Positions 7,365 through 17,497 of a stretch of DNA of 64,000 nucleotides are shown here, in pieces. This DNA comes from DATMNI01 sp963817515. GTDB taxonomy: Bacteria > Acidobacteriota > Terriglobia > Bryobacterales > Bryobacteraceae. A model generated the notes under the pieces. It was not told where the DNA came from. It did no database searches and was given only the letters and a program-made list of their open reading frames with translations. Both the position numbers and the translations under genes were made by a program. The DNA is taken from the NCBI GenBank assembly GCA_963817515.1, contig CAWFPJ010000008.1:21341-85340 (forward strand). Direction: 5' to 3'. Within the stretch, counting starts at the first letter, position 1; every line of letters starts with the position of its first letter.

Positions 7365-9591
7365 TCAGTCCGGCGACTGGTTACGCCGCCCTGACTGCTC
7401 GATCCAGTTAGCCGCCATCGCCGTGTACCCCCGCGCTTCCGGATCTCCACGCAGCTCCTCCACCGTGAACCGCATCTTGCGCCCCCAGTTGGGATACTGC
7501 CACGTGCTTCCCGGCAGATTCTGCTGGTGCAGTTCCTTGGTCAGGTCCTCATGGTTGATGGCCAGAAGCTGCGAAGGCGTTTGCGCCAGGAATCCGACAA
7601 CGGCATGGTGCAGTTCTCCGGTCAGCTCGGGATAATCGCCCGCCCGGCGCGGCAGCGGGGGAGCCAGGAATCCCTGCTCGAACAGCGCGTCCAGCATCTT
7701 CTGCTTTTCGAGTGCGCGATGTTCCGCCTGTTCCGCATAGCCCGCGTCGTCGATCAGACCGGCGCCCCGCCTCGCCTCAATGTCGGCGCCCACCCAGAAG
7801 CCGGCCACTGTCGGCAGATCGTGCGTGGTCGAGGAGACCAGCGCCTGCTGCGGATATTCGTCGCTCCGCCGGAACGCGCCATTGCGGTCTTTTTCGAAAT
7901 AGAACAGACGGTAGCTGAGAATCCCCAGTTGCGCCAGCGTCTCGCGCACAGAAGGCTCTACCGTCCCCAGGTCCTCGCCCACCACCAGCACCTGGTTCCG
8001 CACGCTTTCGAGCGCCAGAATCCGCACCAGATCCTGGTTGCGCTCCCGCACATAAGCTCCATCCGTGGCCTCCACGCCATCGGGTATCCAGAACAGACGG
8101 AAAAGCCTCATCACATGGTCGATGCGCAGAGCTCCGCCGTGGCGGCAATTCTTGCGAATGGATTCGGCGAACAGCCGGTAGCCATCTTCGCGGTGCCGCG
8201 CTGCGTTCGGCGGCGGAAATGCCCAGTCCTGGCCCTTGGGCGAAAAGTCGTCCGGCGGCGAGCCTACGCGGCAGCCCGCCACGTAGAAGGGCCGGTGCGC
8301 CCAGAGGTCAGACCCGAACCGGTCGGTGGCCAGCGCCAGGTCGTGATACAGGCCTATCGAAAGGCGCCGGTCGCGCGCCCACTGCTGCGCCCGGCTCAAC
8401 TGCTGGTCGATCTGCCATTGCAGATACTGGTAGAACATTACCAACCGCCAATGTTTTTTTTGAAAAGCGCGGGTCTCCTCCGAGCACGGGTCCTGATACG
8501 GTTCCGGCCATTGGGTCCACATCCACACGTTCGCATCTCGCGCGTGAAACCACTCGTCCAGTGCGCAGTAGGTAGCGAACTTCTCCAGCAGATCGCCTTC
8601 CCGGGTAAGAAAGGCATCGAATTCCCGTGAGCGCGCCGAACCCTTCCGCCGCTCCCGCAGGAACTGCGCGAACAGCATTTTCAGGAACCGCAGCTTCAGC
8701 GCGCTTACCCGTTCATATTCCACGAAAGGCGCGGCTCGCAGTGCTTCGATCTCAGCCGACATTTCGGCCGAGCCCAGTAGTTCCCGCGCCCGGCGGCACT
8801 TCGCGAAATCCTCCATACCCTCCACGTCCAGGTAGACGAAGTTCTGATAGAAGATGCAATTCGGCAGATACGGGCTGGTGTTGAACGGCCCCCGATTGTG
8901 AATGGCATGCAGCGGATTGAGCGCCACAAAGCTGGCCCCGACGTCTTCGCTCACCCAGTTCACCAGATCCAGCAGATCGCGAAAATCGCCGCATCCCCAG
9001 TTGCGCCCGGAGCGCACTCCGTAAAGGCTAACGGCGATTCCCGCCGCGCGCCCGCCGCGTCCCAGATGAGGTTCGATCCAGGCGCGAGCGGGCGTCACGA
9101 TATAGCGGGTAGTGGCGCCGGCCGCCCCCACTCGAACCGAAATCTCGTGATAACCCAACGGCAAAGAGAGCGGCAGCCGCGCCTGCTTCCTTACCCACGT
9201 CCGGCCATCCATTTCGATGGAGCCGGTCTGCGGCAGGTCCCGCAGGTCCAGTTCGATTTCCGACGCCTCGCCGTTCTCCTGCCGAATGCTGAACCGCGCG
9301 CGGAGCCCCAGGGATTCCGCCGGTACATTCAGTTGGCAGGTCTACTTCCGCGGATTCACCGGCAACGACGGCCGGCGGCAAAAGCCTTTCCCATTCCCGG
9401 CGCGTGAGCGCGGCCAGGGACTGTTCCAGTTCCTCCGGCGTATCCGCGGCCAATCCCAGCGCGCGCAGAATGGCCCGCTTCGCCGTCGCGGTGGTGAAAT
9501 GCTGGCGGCCCCAAATGTCCCAGTAATCGGACTCGATTCCGAATATGGATGCGGCCCGGTCCAGTCGCTGCTCGAAGCTTTCGGATGGCAT
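7365..9591 (-). pseudogene. malQ: 4-alpha-glucanotransferase (amylomaltase), interrupted by a one-base frameshift
   Basis: Two frames together encode a ~741-residue GH77 amylomaltase. Codons from 9591 to about 9337 give the N-terminal part (MPSESFEQRLDRAAS...). From about 9335 down to 7365 another frame gives the rest, including ARFSIRQENGEASEIELD and the whole catalytic barrel. Nucleophile region GALRIDHVMRLF, acid/base VVGEDLGTVEPS and STTHDLPT are intact. The shift lies in CAGTTGG (9330-9336); removing one base makes 7365-9591 an exact multiple of three. It may be a genuine mutation or a sequencing/assembly error. Confidence 0.85.
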
Positions 9592-9647
9592 GTGGAAGGT
9601 TGACTATGATTTTACAGGACTGCCATTGCCCATGCGAAAATAAGAGT

Positions 9648-10206
<559 letters not shown>

Positions 10207-10265
10207 TGACCACGCCCTCACAGTTGTGGGTTTGACCGGCGCAGCGCTTCCAACAAGCGATATTC

Positions 10266-11180
10266 CTACGCCGGGCTGGTACTGGGCAGCGCCTTCGCTG
10301 GCGGAGACACCAGTTGCGGCTTCACCATCCAGGCCTGAATCTTCGGCAATGCCGCCAAGGCCGCCGCTTCCCCGGCCTTCAGCAGGCCCGGTCCGCAATC
10401 GAATCCGTCCCAGTGCACCCCGCTGACGTCGGGGGCGATCACCAGGTCGCTATCCTTGCGCCAGGCTCCTTCGGTCTGCGACTGCAGAATCTGCATGCAC
10501 CGGTTCACGACTTGAAAGATGTTCTGCGGCGCCGGGCCGTCCACGTTGGCCGGCAGATGCGCCGAGATCACGTGCGTGGCCCCCAGTTGGCGTGCCAACA
10601 GCGCGGGAATCTCCATGCTGATGGCGCCGTCCACCAGAAAATGGTTCTCGTAGTGCACCGGCCGAAAAAGTCCGGGGTAGGCGCAACTGGCGCGCACCGG
10701 AAGAAACACGTCACCGGAATCGCGGAAACAGACCGATTGGCCTGTGACCAGATCGGTCGCCAGCACGCCGAGCGGTATGTGCATCTCCTCGAAGCGGTAA
10801 CGCTTGAGCAGCCTTTCGAGGAAACTCCGCATGCGCTCGTTCACCACGAATCCCATACGGGAAATGCTCCACCGCGCTATGTCGCCGAACCGCATGGCGC
10901 AGCCTGCGCGCGCAATCTCGGCTGGCGAAGCGCCGCTGGCGTAGGCCGCAGCCACAATCGAGCCGGCGCTCACGCCTGTAATGCAATGGATGGGAATCTG
11001 GAATCGCTCAAAAACTTCCAAGATACCGGCATGGGCAATTCCCCGGGCAAATCCGCCACCCAGCGCCAAGCCGATTCTTGGAGGCATCGGCGCCGCAGGT
11101 AACACCACTCTCGGCACTTTCGGCAGGACGATGTTTTGCAGACCACCGAGCCAGTGACCCACTTTCTTTGCAGCCCGCAT
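10266..11180 (-). CDS. Patatin-like phospholipase
   Basis: A 304-residue patatin/RssA-type serine hydrolase. It has the oxyanion loop LALGGGFARG, the nucleophile elbow GVSAGS, and the catalytic Asp in LVDGAISMEIP, a Ser-Asp dyad. Family members cleave acyl chains from phospholipids. There is no signal peptide, so it is probably cytoplasmic or membrane-associated. The ATG at 11180 is preferred over a TTG 18 bases upstream because GGAGGAGGTGGG directly precedes it. It is divergent from the PIG-L gene. Confidence 0.9.
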   Translation of the reverse strand: MRAAKKVGHWLGGLQNIVLPKVPRVVLPAAPMPPRIGLALGGGFARGIAHAGILEVFERFQIPIHCITGVSAGSIVAAAYASGASPAEIARAGCAMRFGDIARWSISRMGFVVNERMRSFLERLLKRYRFEEMHIPLGVLATDLVTGQSVCFRDSGDVFLPVRASCAYPGLFRPVHYENHFLVDGAISMEIPALLARQLGATHVISAHLPANVDGPAPQNIFQVVNRCMQILQSQTEGAWRKDSDLVIAPDVSGVHWDGFDCGPGLLKAGEAAALAALPKIQAWMVKPQLVSPPAKALPSTSPA

Positions 11181-11253
11181 CCCACCTCCTCCATCCAATT
11201 AACGACAGTGCCGGGTTAAATGGCGGCGTCACCCGTCGTAAAATGGACTACTA

Positions 11254-13932
11254 ATGATATCGACGAGCAAGCTGGTTACCAAGTTCCTTCCGGGCGCGCT
11301 GATTTTAGCCGCGATGGTACCAGCCGTAATAGGGCCGGCCGTGGCGCAGCAGCATCCGTTCACAGGTGCGGCCGAGATTGAACAATCGCTCCACAAGCTC
11401 AACGAACTGGGTACTGTTTTGATGATTGCCGCCCACCCCGACGATGAACGGACCCAGGTTTTGGCATACTTCGCCCGCGGACGGCACATGCGGACGGCTT
11501 ATCTCTCTCTGACCCGCGGCGAAGGCGGGCAGAATCTGATCGGTTCGGAGCAGGGGGCGCAACTCGGCCTCATCCGCACCCAGGAACTGCTGGCCGCGCG
11601 CCAGATCGATGGCGCCGAACAGTTCTTCACGCGCGCCATCGACTTCGGTTTCACTCGCACCCCTGCCGAAACTCTGAAGAAATGGGGCCACGACCGCATT
11701 CTTTCGGATGTGGTTTGGGTGATCCGGCGATACCGGCCGGACGTGATCATTTGCGGATTCAGCGGCACGCCGCGCGACGGCCACGGCCAGCACCAGACCT
11801 CGGCCATTCTGGCGCATGAGGCCTTCGCCGCGGCGGCCGATGCCACCCGGTTCCCCGAACAGTTGAAGTATGTCGAACCCTGGCGCGCCAGGCGGATGGT
11901 GCAGGCCGCGGGCTTCGGCGGAGCCGCGGGTGGCGGGCGCGGCGGGCGTGGTGGTCGTGGTCAAGGTCAGGGTCAAGCCGGCCGCGGACAACAGGCGCCA
12001 CCGGAACCGGTCTTGCCTTCCGCGGGCTCAGCCGATACCGGCGCTTTCGATCCCATCCTGGGGTATTCCTACGAAGAACTCGCGGTGCTGAGCCGCAGCA
12101 TGCATCACAGCCAGGGCACGGGCGCCATGCGGCGGCCCGGCGGCGGCAAGAGCGAGTTTTCCATGTTGGCGGGCGACCCTTCCTCCAAGGATCTGTTCGA
12201 CGGCATCGACACCACCTGGAACCGCTTGCCCGGTGGAGCCGCCGTGAAGCCGATTCTGGATGACGCCATCCGCAACTATGAACCGGCGCGCCCCGAGAAA
12301 ATCATTCCGCAACTGGTCAAAGCGCGACCCTTAATCGCAGCGATTTCCGATCCGTTAGCCCGCGTCAAGCTCTCGGAACTGGATGAAACCATCGCCCTGT
12401 GCGCCGGACTGTGGATTGAAGCCCAGGCCCGGCAGTTCGAAACCACCCCCGGTTCCAAACTCGGGGTGACCGCCATCGTGATGAATCGCTCGGCCGCGCA
12501 GGTGACGCTCGAAAGCGCCCGCCTGGAGGGAATGTGGAGTGGGGCCGCCGCCAATCCGCCCGCCAAACTCGGGCTGGACGAGCCCGCAACGCGGGAATTC
12601 GCGGTGGAAGTGCCCGCGGCGCAACCCTATTCGCGGTCCTACTGGCTGGCCAAGCCGCCCACCGCGGATGTTTACACGGTGGAAGACCAGACCCTGATCG
12701 GACTTCCCGATACCCCACCGGTCCTGCAACTGCGCGCGCGTCTAACCGTAGATGGCTCGCCCATCGAAGTGGTCCGTCCGGTGCACTACCGCTATGCCGA
12801 CCGCGCCGAGGGCGAGCGCACGCGGCCCCTGGTGGTGGTTCCGGCGGTGGCCGTCAACCTGACCGATTCTGCGGAACTGTTTCCTGCCGCCGCACCGCGC
12901 ATGATCCACGTATTGGTGAGGGCGAATATCGCGAAAGCTGCGGGCGATCTGCGCCTGAATGTTCCGGCCGCGTGGAAGGTAGTGCCCCAGTCCCAGCCCT
13001 TCCAGATTGCCACCGTTGGAGAGCAGCGCGAGCTGATGTTCACGATCACGCCGCCGTCTGCCGATACCACCGCCACCATGCGCGCCGTGGCCACCGTGGG
13101 CGGCCGCGAGATCGCGGCGGGTGTCCAGGTGATTTCATATTCCCATATCCCCGCGCAAACGCTGTTTCCGCCGTCGGATGTGAAGCTGGTGCGCTCCAAC
13201 GTGAAAGTGACGGTGAAAAAGATCGGCTACATTATGGGCGCGGGCGACGAAATGCCGGACGCGCTGCGGCAGCTTGGCCTGGATGTGACGGTGCTCAGCC
13301 CGTCGGATCTGGACCAGGGAGATCTGTCGCGCTTCGAGACTATCGTGTGCGGAGTGCGCGCTTACAACGTCCGCGCGGACCTGCGAGCCAATCAACCCCG
13401 GCTGATGGAATACGTGAAAAATGGCGGCACGTATGTTGTGCAATACCAGGTGGGCGACAGCCCTGACCCCAACGCCGCCAATACTCCGCAGCCGCAGCTG
13501 CCGCCTGAGATTACGCGCCTGATGCAAACTTTCCAGGGGCCGCCCAATGCCAACCCGGTCACGGAGAATCTGGGGCCTTACCCGTTCAGCGTGCCGGGCG
13601 GGAGCCAGTATCGCGTCACCGTAGAAGAGGCGCCTGTCACATTTCCGCACTCGGACAGCCCCCTGCTGCAGTATCCCAACCACATCAACCCGCAGGATTT
13701 CGACGGGTGGGTGCAGGAGCGCGGTCTGTACTTCGCGGTGAAATGGGATCCGCGTTACCAGACGGTGATGGCATCGCACGACCCCGGCGAGCCACTGCTC
13801 GAAGGCGGCCAGTTGTGGACCCGCTACGGCAAAGGCATCTACATTTTCACGGCGTACGCGTGGTTCCGGCAATTGCCCGCAGGCGTGCCGGGAGCCTACC
13901 GGCTGTTCGCCAATCTGCTGAGCGCGAAGTAG
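11254..13932 (+). CDS. Exported PIG-L family deacetylase with large C-terminal extension
   Basis: An 892-residue protein with a signal peptide ending PAVAQQ. The LmbE/PIG-L N-acetylglucosamine deacetylase domain has the zinc/catalytic motif MIAAHPDDE near residue 60 and the distal HGQHQ near residue 173. A Gly-Arg-Gln linker (GGGRGGRGGRGQGQGQ) near residues 225-245 is followed by ~600 residues. These include Ig-like beta domains and a late region (GYIMGAGDEMPDALRQLGLD) resembling a class I glutamine-amidotransferase-like fold. Large exported versions are common in Acidobacteriota and are thought to act on sugar conjugates; the substrate is unknown. Confidence 0.85.
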   Translation: MISTSKLVTKFLPGALILAAMVPAVIGPAVAQQHPFTGAAEIEQSLHKLNELGTVLMIAAHPDDERTQVLAYFARGRHMRTAYLSLTRGEGGQNLIGSEQGAQLGLIRTQELLAARQIDGAEQFFTRAIDFGFTRTPAETLKKWGHDRILSDVVWVIRRYRPDVIICGFSGTPRDGHGQHQTSAILAHEAFAAAADATRFPEQLKYVEPWRARRMVQAAGFGGAAGGGRGGRGGRGQGQGQAGRGQQAPPEPVLPSAGSADTGAFDPILGYSYEELAVLSRSMHHSQGTGAMRRPGGGKSEFSMLAGDPSSKDLFDGIDTTWNRLPGGAAVKPILDDAIRNYEPARPEKIIPQLVKARPLIAAISDPLARVKLSELDETIALCAGLWIEAQARQFETTPGSKLGVTAIVMNRSAAQVTLESARLEGMWSGAAANPPAKLGLDEPATREFAVEVPAAQPYSRSYWLAKPPTADVYTVEDQTLIGLPDTPPVLQLRARLTVDGSPIEVVRPVHYRYADRAEGERTRPLVVVPAVAVNLTDSAELFPAAAPRMIHVLVRANIAKAAGDLRLNVPAAWKVVPQSQPFQIATVGEQRELMFTITPPSADTTATMRAVATVGGREIAAGVQVISYSHIPAQTLFPPSDVKLVRSNVKVTVKKIGYIMGAGDEMPDALRQLGLDVTVLSPSDLDQGDLSRFETIVCGVRAYNVRADLRANQPRLMEYVKNGGTYVVQYQVGDSPDPNAANTPQPQLPPEITRLMQTFQGPPNANPVTENLGPYPFSVPGGSQYRVTVEEAPVTFPHSDSPLLQYPNHINPQDFDGWVQERGLYFAVKWDPRYQTVMASHDPGEPLLEGGQLWTRYGKGIYIFTAYAWFRQLPAGVPGAYRLFANLLSAK

Positions 13933-13977
13933 GCGCGGATTCTGATCAGGCAAGCGGCGCGGTGCAGCGCAACCGAA

Positions 13978-14262
13978 CTAGGCCTCAATCCGAAACTCCC
14001 CTCCCTCTTGAACTGCCGCCTCCATCTGTTCCACGCCCCTGACGTCGGACCACCTCGGCCCGCGATGCAGCATTCCCGCCAGCTCTTCCAGTTTCTCCGC
14101 ACGCCCCACGGCGTACACTTCCACGCGCCCGTCATCCAGGTTCCGCGCATATCCCGTCAGACCCAGGTCGAGTGCCGCACGTTGCGCAAAGTACCGGTAT
14201 CCCACGCCCTGCACCTGTCCCCGGACGAACCACCTGCGCGCGGTTTTTCCGCCTGCCGCCAT
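13978..14262 (-). CDS. acyP: Acylphosphatase
   Basis: A 94-residue acylphosphatase, which hydrolyses carboxyl-phosphate bonds. The phosphate-binding arginine lies in VQGVGYRYFAQRAA and the catalytic asparagine in TGYARNLDDGRVEV, both in normal positions. It starts 10 bases downstream of the amidase stop on the same strand with GGTGAG just upstream, so it is probably the last gene of the amidase operon. Confidence 0.95.
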   Translation of the reverse strand: MAAGGKTARRWFVRGQVQGVGYRYFAQRAALDLGLTGYARNLDDGRVEVYAVGRAEKLEELAGMLHRGPRWSDVRGVEQMEAAVQEGGEFRIEA

Positions 14263-14272
14263 TAACTCACCA

Positions 14273-15706
14273 TTAACTTCCTGGCGGCCGCCGCCGATGC
14301 CAGTCCGTGCGCCCCTGGAAGTCCCGGCCCACCGCCAGCAGCATGTTTTCCGAATATGGCGCGCCCACTAACTGCAGCGCTACCGGCATCCCATCCGCGA
14401 AACCGCAGGGCAGCACCAGCGCCGGCAAACCCGCCAGATTTCCCGCCGGAATGATCGCCCGGAACCCCGGATCTTTCGGAGCCGCCGCGCCGGGGGTCAC
14501 GCTGCGGTCTAACGGCTGATTCACTTTCGATGCCGCTCCCGCGCGGCCCGGGGCCACCAGCATGTCCACTTCGCCAAAGATTCGCGAAATGGCTTCCTGC
14601 ATCAACCGCCGCAACCGCATGGCTTTCAGGTAATCCTTGGCGGGCAATTCCAGGCTGGCCTTCAGGCCCGCGATCTGCGCCTGGTCCGCCAGTTCGTTGA
14701 CCTTGCCGCTCGAAATCAGGGTCTCGAAAATCGAAGCCTGCTCGGCCGCCAGAATCGTGGATAGCGCCGCGCCATAGGGAAACTGCGGGAGCTTCGTCTC
14801 CACCAGTTGTGCACCCGACGCCTTCAACACACCCAGCGCGGCTTCGAATGCCGGGCGCGCCGAAGGCTCGGCCCACTCCGCATAGTCCACGGGCGCGAAA
14901 CCCACTCGCAGATCCTTCATCGGCCGCGCATACTGCGGTGTATAGTAGAAACCCCGGCCCGCCGACCCCGGGTCTTTGCCATCCTTGCCCGCGATCACCT
15001 CGAGAATCAATCCGCAATCTTCCGCGGTGTGCGCCAACGGCCCCAATTTGTCCAGCGTCCAGGAAAGCGCCATGGCGCCGTGACGGCTCACCAGACCGTA
15101 CGTCGGCCGCAGCCCGGTTACGCCGCAGAACGATGCCGGCGTCACGATGGACCCCGAAGTCTCCGAGCCGATAGCAAACGGAACCAGCCCCGCGGCCACT
15201 GACGCAGCCGAGCCGCTTGACGAACCGCCGGCCCATCGCGTGCGGTCCCAGGGGTTCAGCCCCGGCCCCGTCACCGACGCCGAAGGCAGCCGGTATCCGC
15301 CGCCGCCCGCCAGTTCCACCATCGCAAGCTTGCCTGTCAGCACCGCGCCCACACCCGCCAGTTTGTCGATCACGGTGGCGTTGTAATCGAACACCTGGCC
15401 GGCATACGGTTTAGCGCCCCATGTGGTCGGCTGCCCCGCGAAGCTCAACAGGTCCTTGACGCCATAAGGCACGCCTTGCAGCGGGCCCCGAAAACGCTCG
15501 CGCTTGAATTCTTTATCGACCTCTTTAGCCGTGCGGATGGCTTCCTGGTTCAGCGGCAGCGCCAGAGCGTTGTACCGCGGCCCCAGTTGCAACAGACGAT
15601 CCGCGAAAGCCCGCGCCAGGGCCTCGACAGTGAATTCCTTAGCCTTCAGGCGGGCGTTGAGTTCCGGAATGGTGCCGAAGAAAACATCGTTTCCGATGGC
15701 CGCCAT
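14273..15706 (-). CDS. Amidase-signature family hydrolase
   Basis: A 477-residue amidase-signature enzyme. The catalytic Lys is in GVPYGVKDLLSF, the cis-Ser in AGGSSSGSAASVAAG and the nucleophile Ser in GSETSGSIVTPASFCG (GatA-type enzymes usually read TGGS here). The family includes GatA and many amide hydrolases. No gatB or gatC is nearby, so an independent amidase, perhaps acting on amino-acid or peptide amides, is more likely than tRNA amidotransferase. It is co-oriented with and 8 bases after the small exported protein gene. Confidence 0.88.
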   Translation of the reverse strand: MAAIGNDVFFGTIPELNARLKAKEFTVEALARAFADRLLQLGPRYNALALPLNQEAIRTAKEVDKEFKRERFRGPLQGVPYGVKDLLSFAGQPTTWGAKPYAGQVFDYNATVIDKLAGVGAVLTGKLAMVELAGGGGYRLPSASVTGPGLNPWDRTRWAGGSSSGSAASVAAGLVPFAIGSETSGSIVTPASFCGVTGLRPTYGLVSRHGAMALSWTLDKLGPLAHTAEDCGLILEVIAGKDGKDPGSAGRGFYYTPQYARPMKDLRVGFAPVDYAEWAEPSARPAFEAALGVLKASGAQLVETKLPQFPYGAALSTILAAEQASIFETLISSGKVNELADQAQIAGLKASLELPAKDYLKAMRLRRLMQEAISRIFGEVDMLVAPGRAGAASKVNQPLDRSVTPGAAAPKDPGFRAIIPAGNLAGLPALVLPCGFADGMPVALQLVGAPYSENMLLAVGRDFQGRTDWHRRRPPGS

Positions 15707-15714
15707 TCTCTACC

Positions 15715-15909
15715 TCAGACTTTAAACTGAAAAGCTGGTTCCGTGGCCATAGGGATCTGCTCGCCGTCGAGCGCCGCCGCATTGGCCTGGTTTCGCTTCC
15801 GCGCTTCTTGCAGCAAATCGCCGGCAGTAGCAGGCGGAGTGGGAGGCGCTTGCGCCAGCGCCACGCCAGAGGTCAAGACCGCCGCCAGTTTGCGTCGCGT
15901 AAGCTTCAT
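15715..15909 (-). CDS. Small exported protein, possible Tat signal
   Basis: A 64-residue protein with a positively charged N-terminus (MKLTRRKLAAVLTSGVALAQ) resembling a Tat or Sec signal, then a short mature part rich in Ala and Gln with no recognised domain. It ends 8 bases before the amidase start and is probably co-transcribed with it. Similar tiny exported proteins paired with amidases occur in Acidobacteriota, but no function is known to me. Confidence 0.65.
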   Translation of the reverse strand: MKLTRRKLAAVLTSGVALAQAPPTPPATAGDLLQEARKRNQANAAALDGEQIPMATEPAFQFKV

Positions 15910-15957
15910 ATTTCAGATCACTCCCTCACGGTCGTGGCTCGGATCGGAGCCGCGCGC

Positions 15958-17466
15958 TCACTTGTTATGTTCCAAGGCCTCAAGCGCCGCCTTCTCCATC
16001 ACTACCCGGGGCGCCGTCTCCCCGGTCCAGAGTTCAAACTGCCGAACCGCCTGCTCGATAAACATACTGAGCCCCGGCACCACGGTTTTGCCCTGTTCCC
16101 GGGCCTTCTTGAGCAGCACGGTCTCCATCGGGTTATACACCATATCGAAGACCACGTCCGCCGGAATCCGGCCGTTGAAAAAACACTCGTTGACGTGGGG
16201 AAACATGCCGAGAGGCGTGGCGTGCACCACGGCATCGAAATGATGCGAATCCAGCTGCTCCCGCATCAAGGTTTCCGCTCCGCAGACTTTGGAAAGCGCG
16301 CGTACGCGATCCACGTTGCGGCCCACCAGCGCGATCTTCGCGCCGGCGTCCGAAAGCGCGCAGGCTGCACTCCGCGCCGCTCCTCCGTTGCCCACAATCA
16401 GGATGGAAGATTTCGGCAGCCGCAGCAATCGGCTGAGCGGCCCGGTTACGCCTGCCGCGTCGGTATTGGTTCCGCGCCACTTCCCGGCTTTCCGCCACAC
16501 CGTATTCACCGCGCCAATACGGCGGGCCAGCGGATCCACCACGTCCAGGTAGCGGATGATCTTCTGCTTGTGCGGAATAGTGACGCTGAAGCCCGCCAGC
16601 GGCAGCTTCGCGGCCAGCGAGAAAAAGTCGCGCAAGTATGGCGGTGAGACCAGAAACGGCAGATACACCGCATCCACGCGCCGCGATTGAAACGCGCGGT
16701 TATGGACCGCCGGCGATATCGAATGCCGCACCGGGTCCGCAACCACGCCGTAAATCCTGGCCGATTTCGCCAGCTTCTCCACGCGGTACAGATGCCGCAG
16801 GAAGCGCGCGCTGACCTGTCCGGCGGCCGTTCCTTCGGCGAAAATCGGCGCGGCGTAGCTGAAGACCGCGCCAAATACCGGCGACAGCACGCGCGTCGGA
16901 AAACCCAACTCGCCCATCGCCAGTACCACCAGCCGCTGCTTGGGCAGCCCCTTCGCAACAGCCAGCACGCGCACGTTGTCTGAAGGCTTGCGCGCCGTGG
17001 TTACCACTTTGTAAACGTCAGCCGGCACCTTCATCACACGGTTGATCACCGTGTCCATGGGGGGCGTGGCCTCAAAGTTGTGATACGACACGATCACTTG
17101 AGTGCGCCCGCGAAACTGGTTCAGCCGCTCCTGCGCAACCTCGGCCGTCTCGATTTCCACATCGATGGCATGTGCGCCGTTCGTGACCGCCAGGTCCAGC
17201 ACCGCAAGCTGCTCTTCGATACTGCCGTTAAACTTTCCGTGATTCTGGTGGCGGCGGCAGGTAGCCAGAATGATGGTGTCGGGAAACTGCTCCAGGAATT
17301 TCGGAATGGCTTCCGCGCCTTTGCATGGGTGGTCCAGAAAGTCCAGGCGAAATTCGAGGAAGATTTCCCCTGCCTCAGCTTCCCGCCGGGCGTGGTCAAG
17401 AAGTGTTGCAACGTCTGGCAGGCCCAATGCAATACAGATGCGAGGTAGCGACCTGGTCTGCGCCAT
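15958..17466 (-). CDS. aroDE: Bifunctional 3-dehydroquinate dehydratase / shikimate dehydrogenase
   Basis: A 502-residue fusion covering steps three and four of the shikimate pathway. Residues ~1-220 are a type I dehydroquinase: EFRLDFLD, the catalytic His in VSYHNFEATP and the Schiff-base Lys in ADVYKVVTTA. Residues ~235-500 are shikimate dehydrogenase: the substrate Ser pair in RHSISPAVHNRAF, the catalytic Lys in TIPHKQK, GTNTDAAG, and the NADP loop VGNGGAARSA. All key residues are present. Fusions in this order are known from plants and some bacteria. It begins 31 bases after the deoC stop on the same strand. Confidence 0.95.
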   Translation of the reverse strand: MAQTRSLPRICIALGLPDVATLLDHARREAEAGEIFLEFRLDFLDHPCKGAEAIPKFLEQFPDTIILATCRRHQNHGKFNGSIEEQLAVLDLAVTNGAHAIDVEIETAEVAQERLNQFRGRTQVIVSYHNFEATPPMDTVINRVMKVPADVYKVVTTARKPSDNVRVLAVAKGLPKQRLVVLAMGELGFPTRVLSPVFGAVFSYAAPIFAEGTAAGQVSARFLRHLYRVEKLAKSARIYGVVADPVRHSISPAVHNRAFQSRRVDAVYLPFLVSPPYLRDFFSLAAKLPLAGFSVTIPHKQKIIRYLDVVDPLARRIGAVNTVWRKAGKWRGTNTDAAGVTGPLSRLLRLPKSSILIVGNGGAARSAACALSDAGAKIALVGRNVDRVRALSKVCGAETLMREQLDSHHFDAVVHATPLGMFPHVNECFFNGRIPADVVFDMVYNPMETVLLKKAREQGKTVVPGLSMFIEQAVRQFELWTGETAPRVVMEKAALEALEHNK

Positions 17467-17497
17467 CTTACGTAAAGAGCCTCCAGAATAACATGCC

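Noticed and set aside
10207..10265. Possible terminator between nuoB and the patatin gene
   Set aside because: CCTCACAG/TTGTGGG-type pairing is too weak and no T-run is present.
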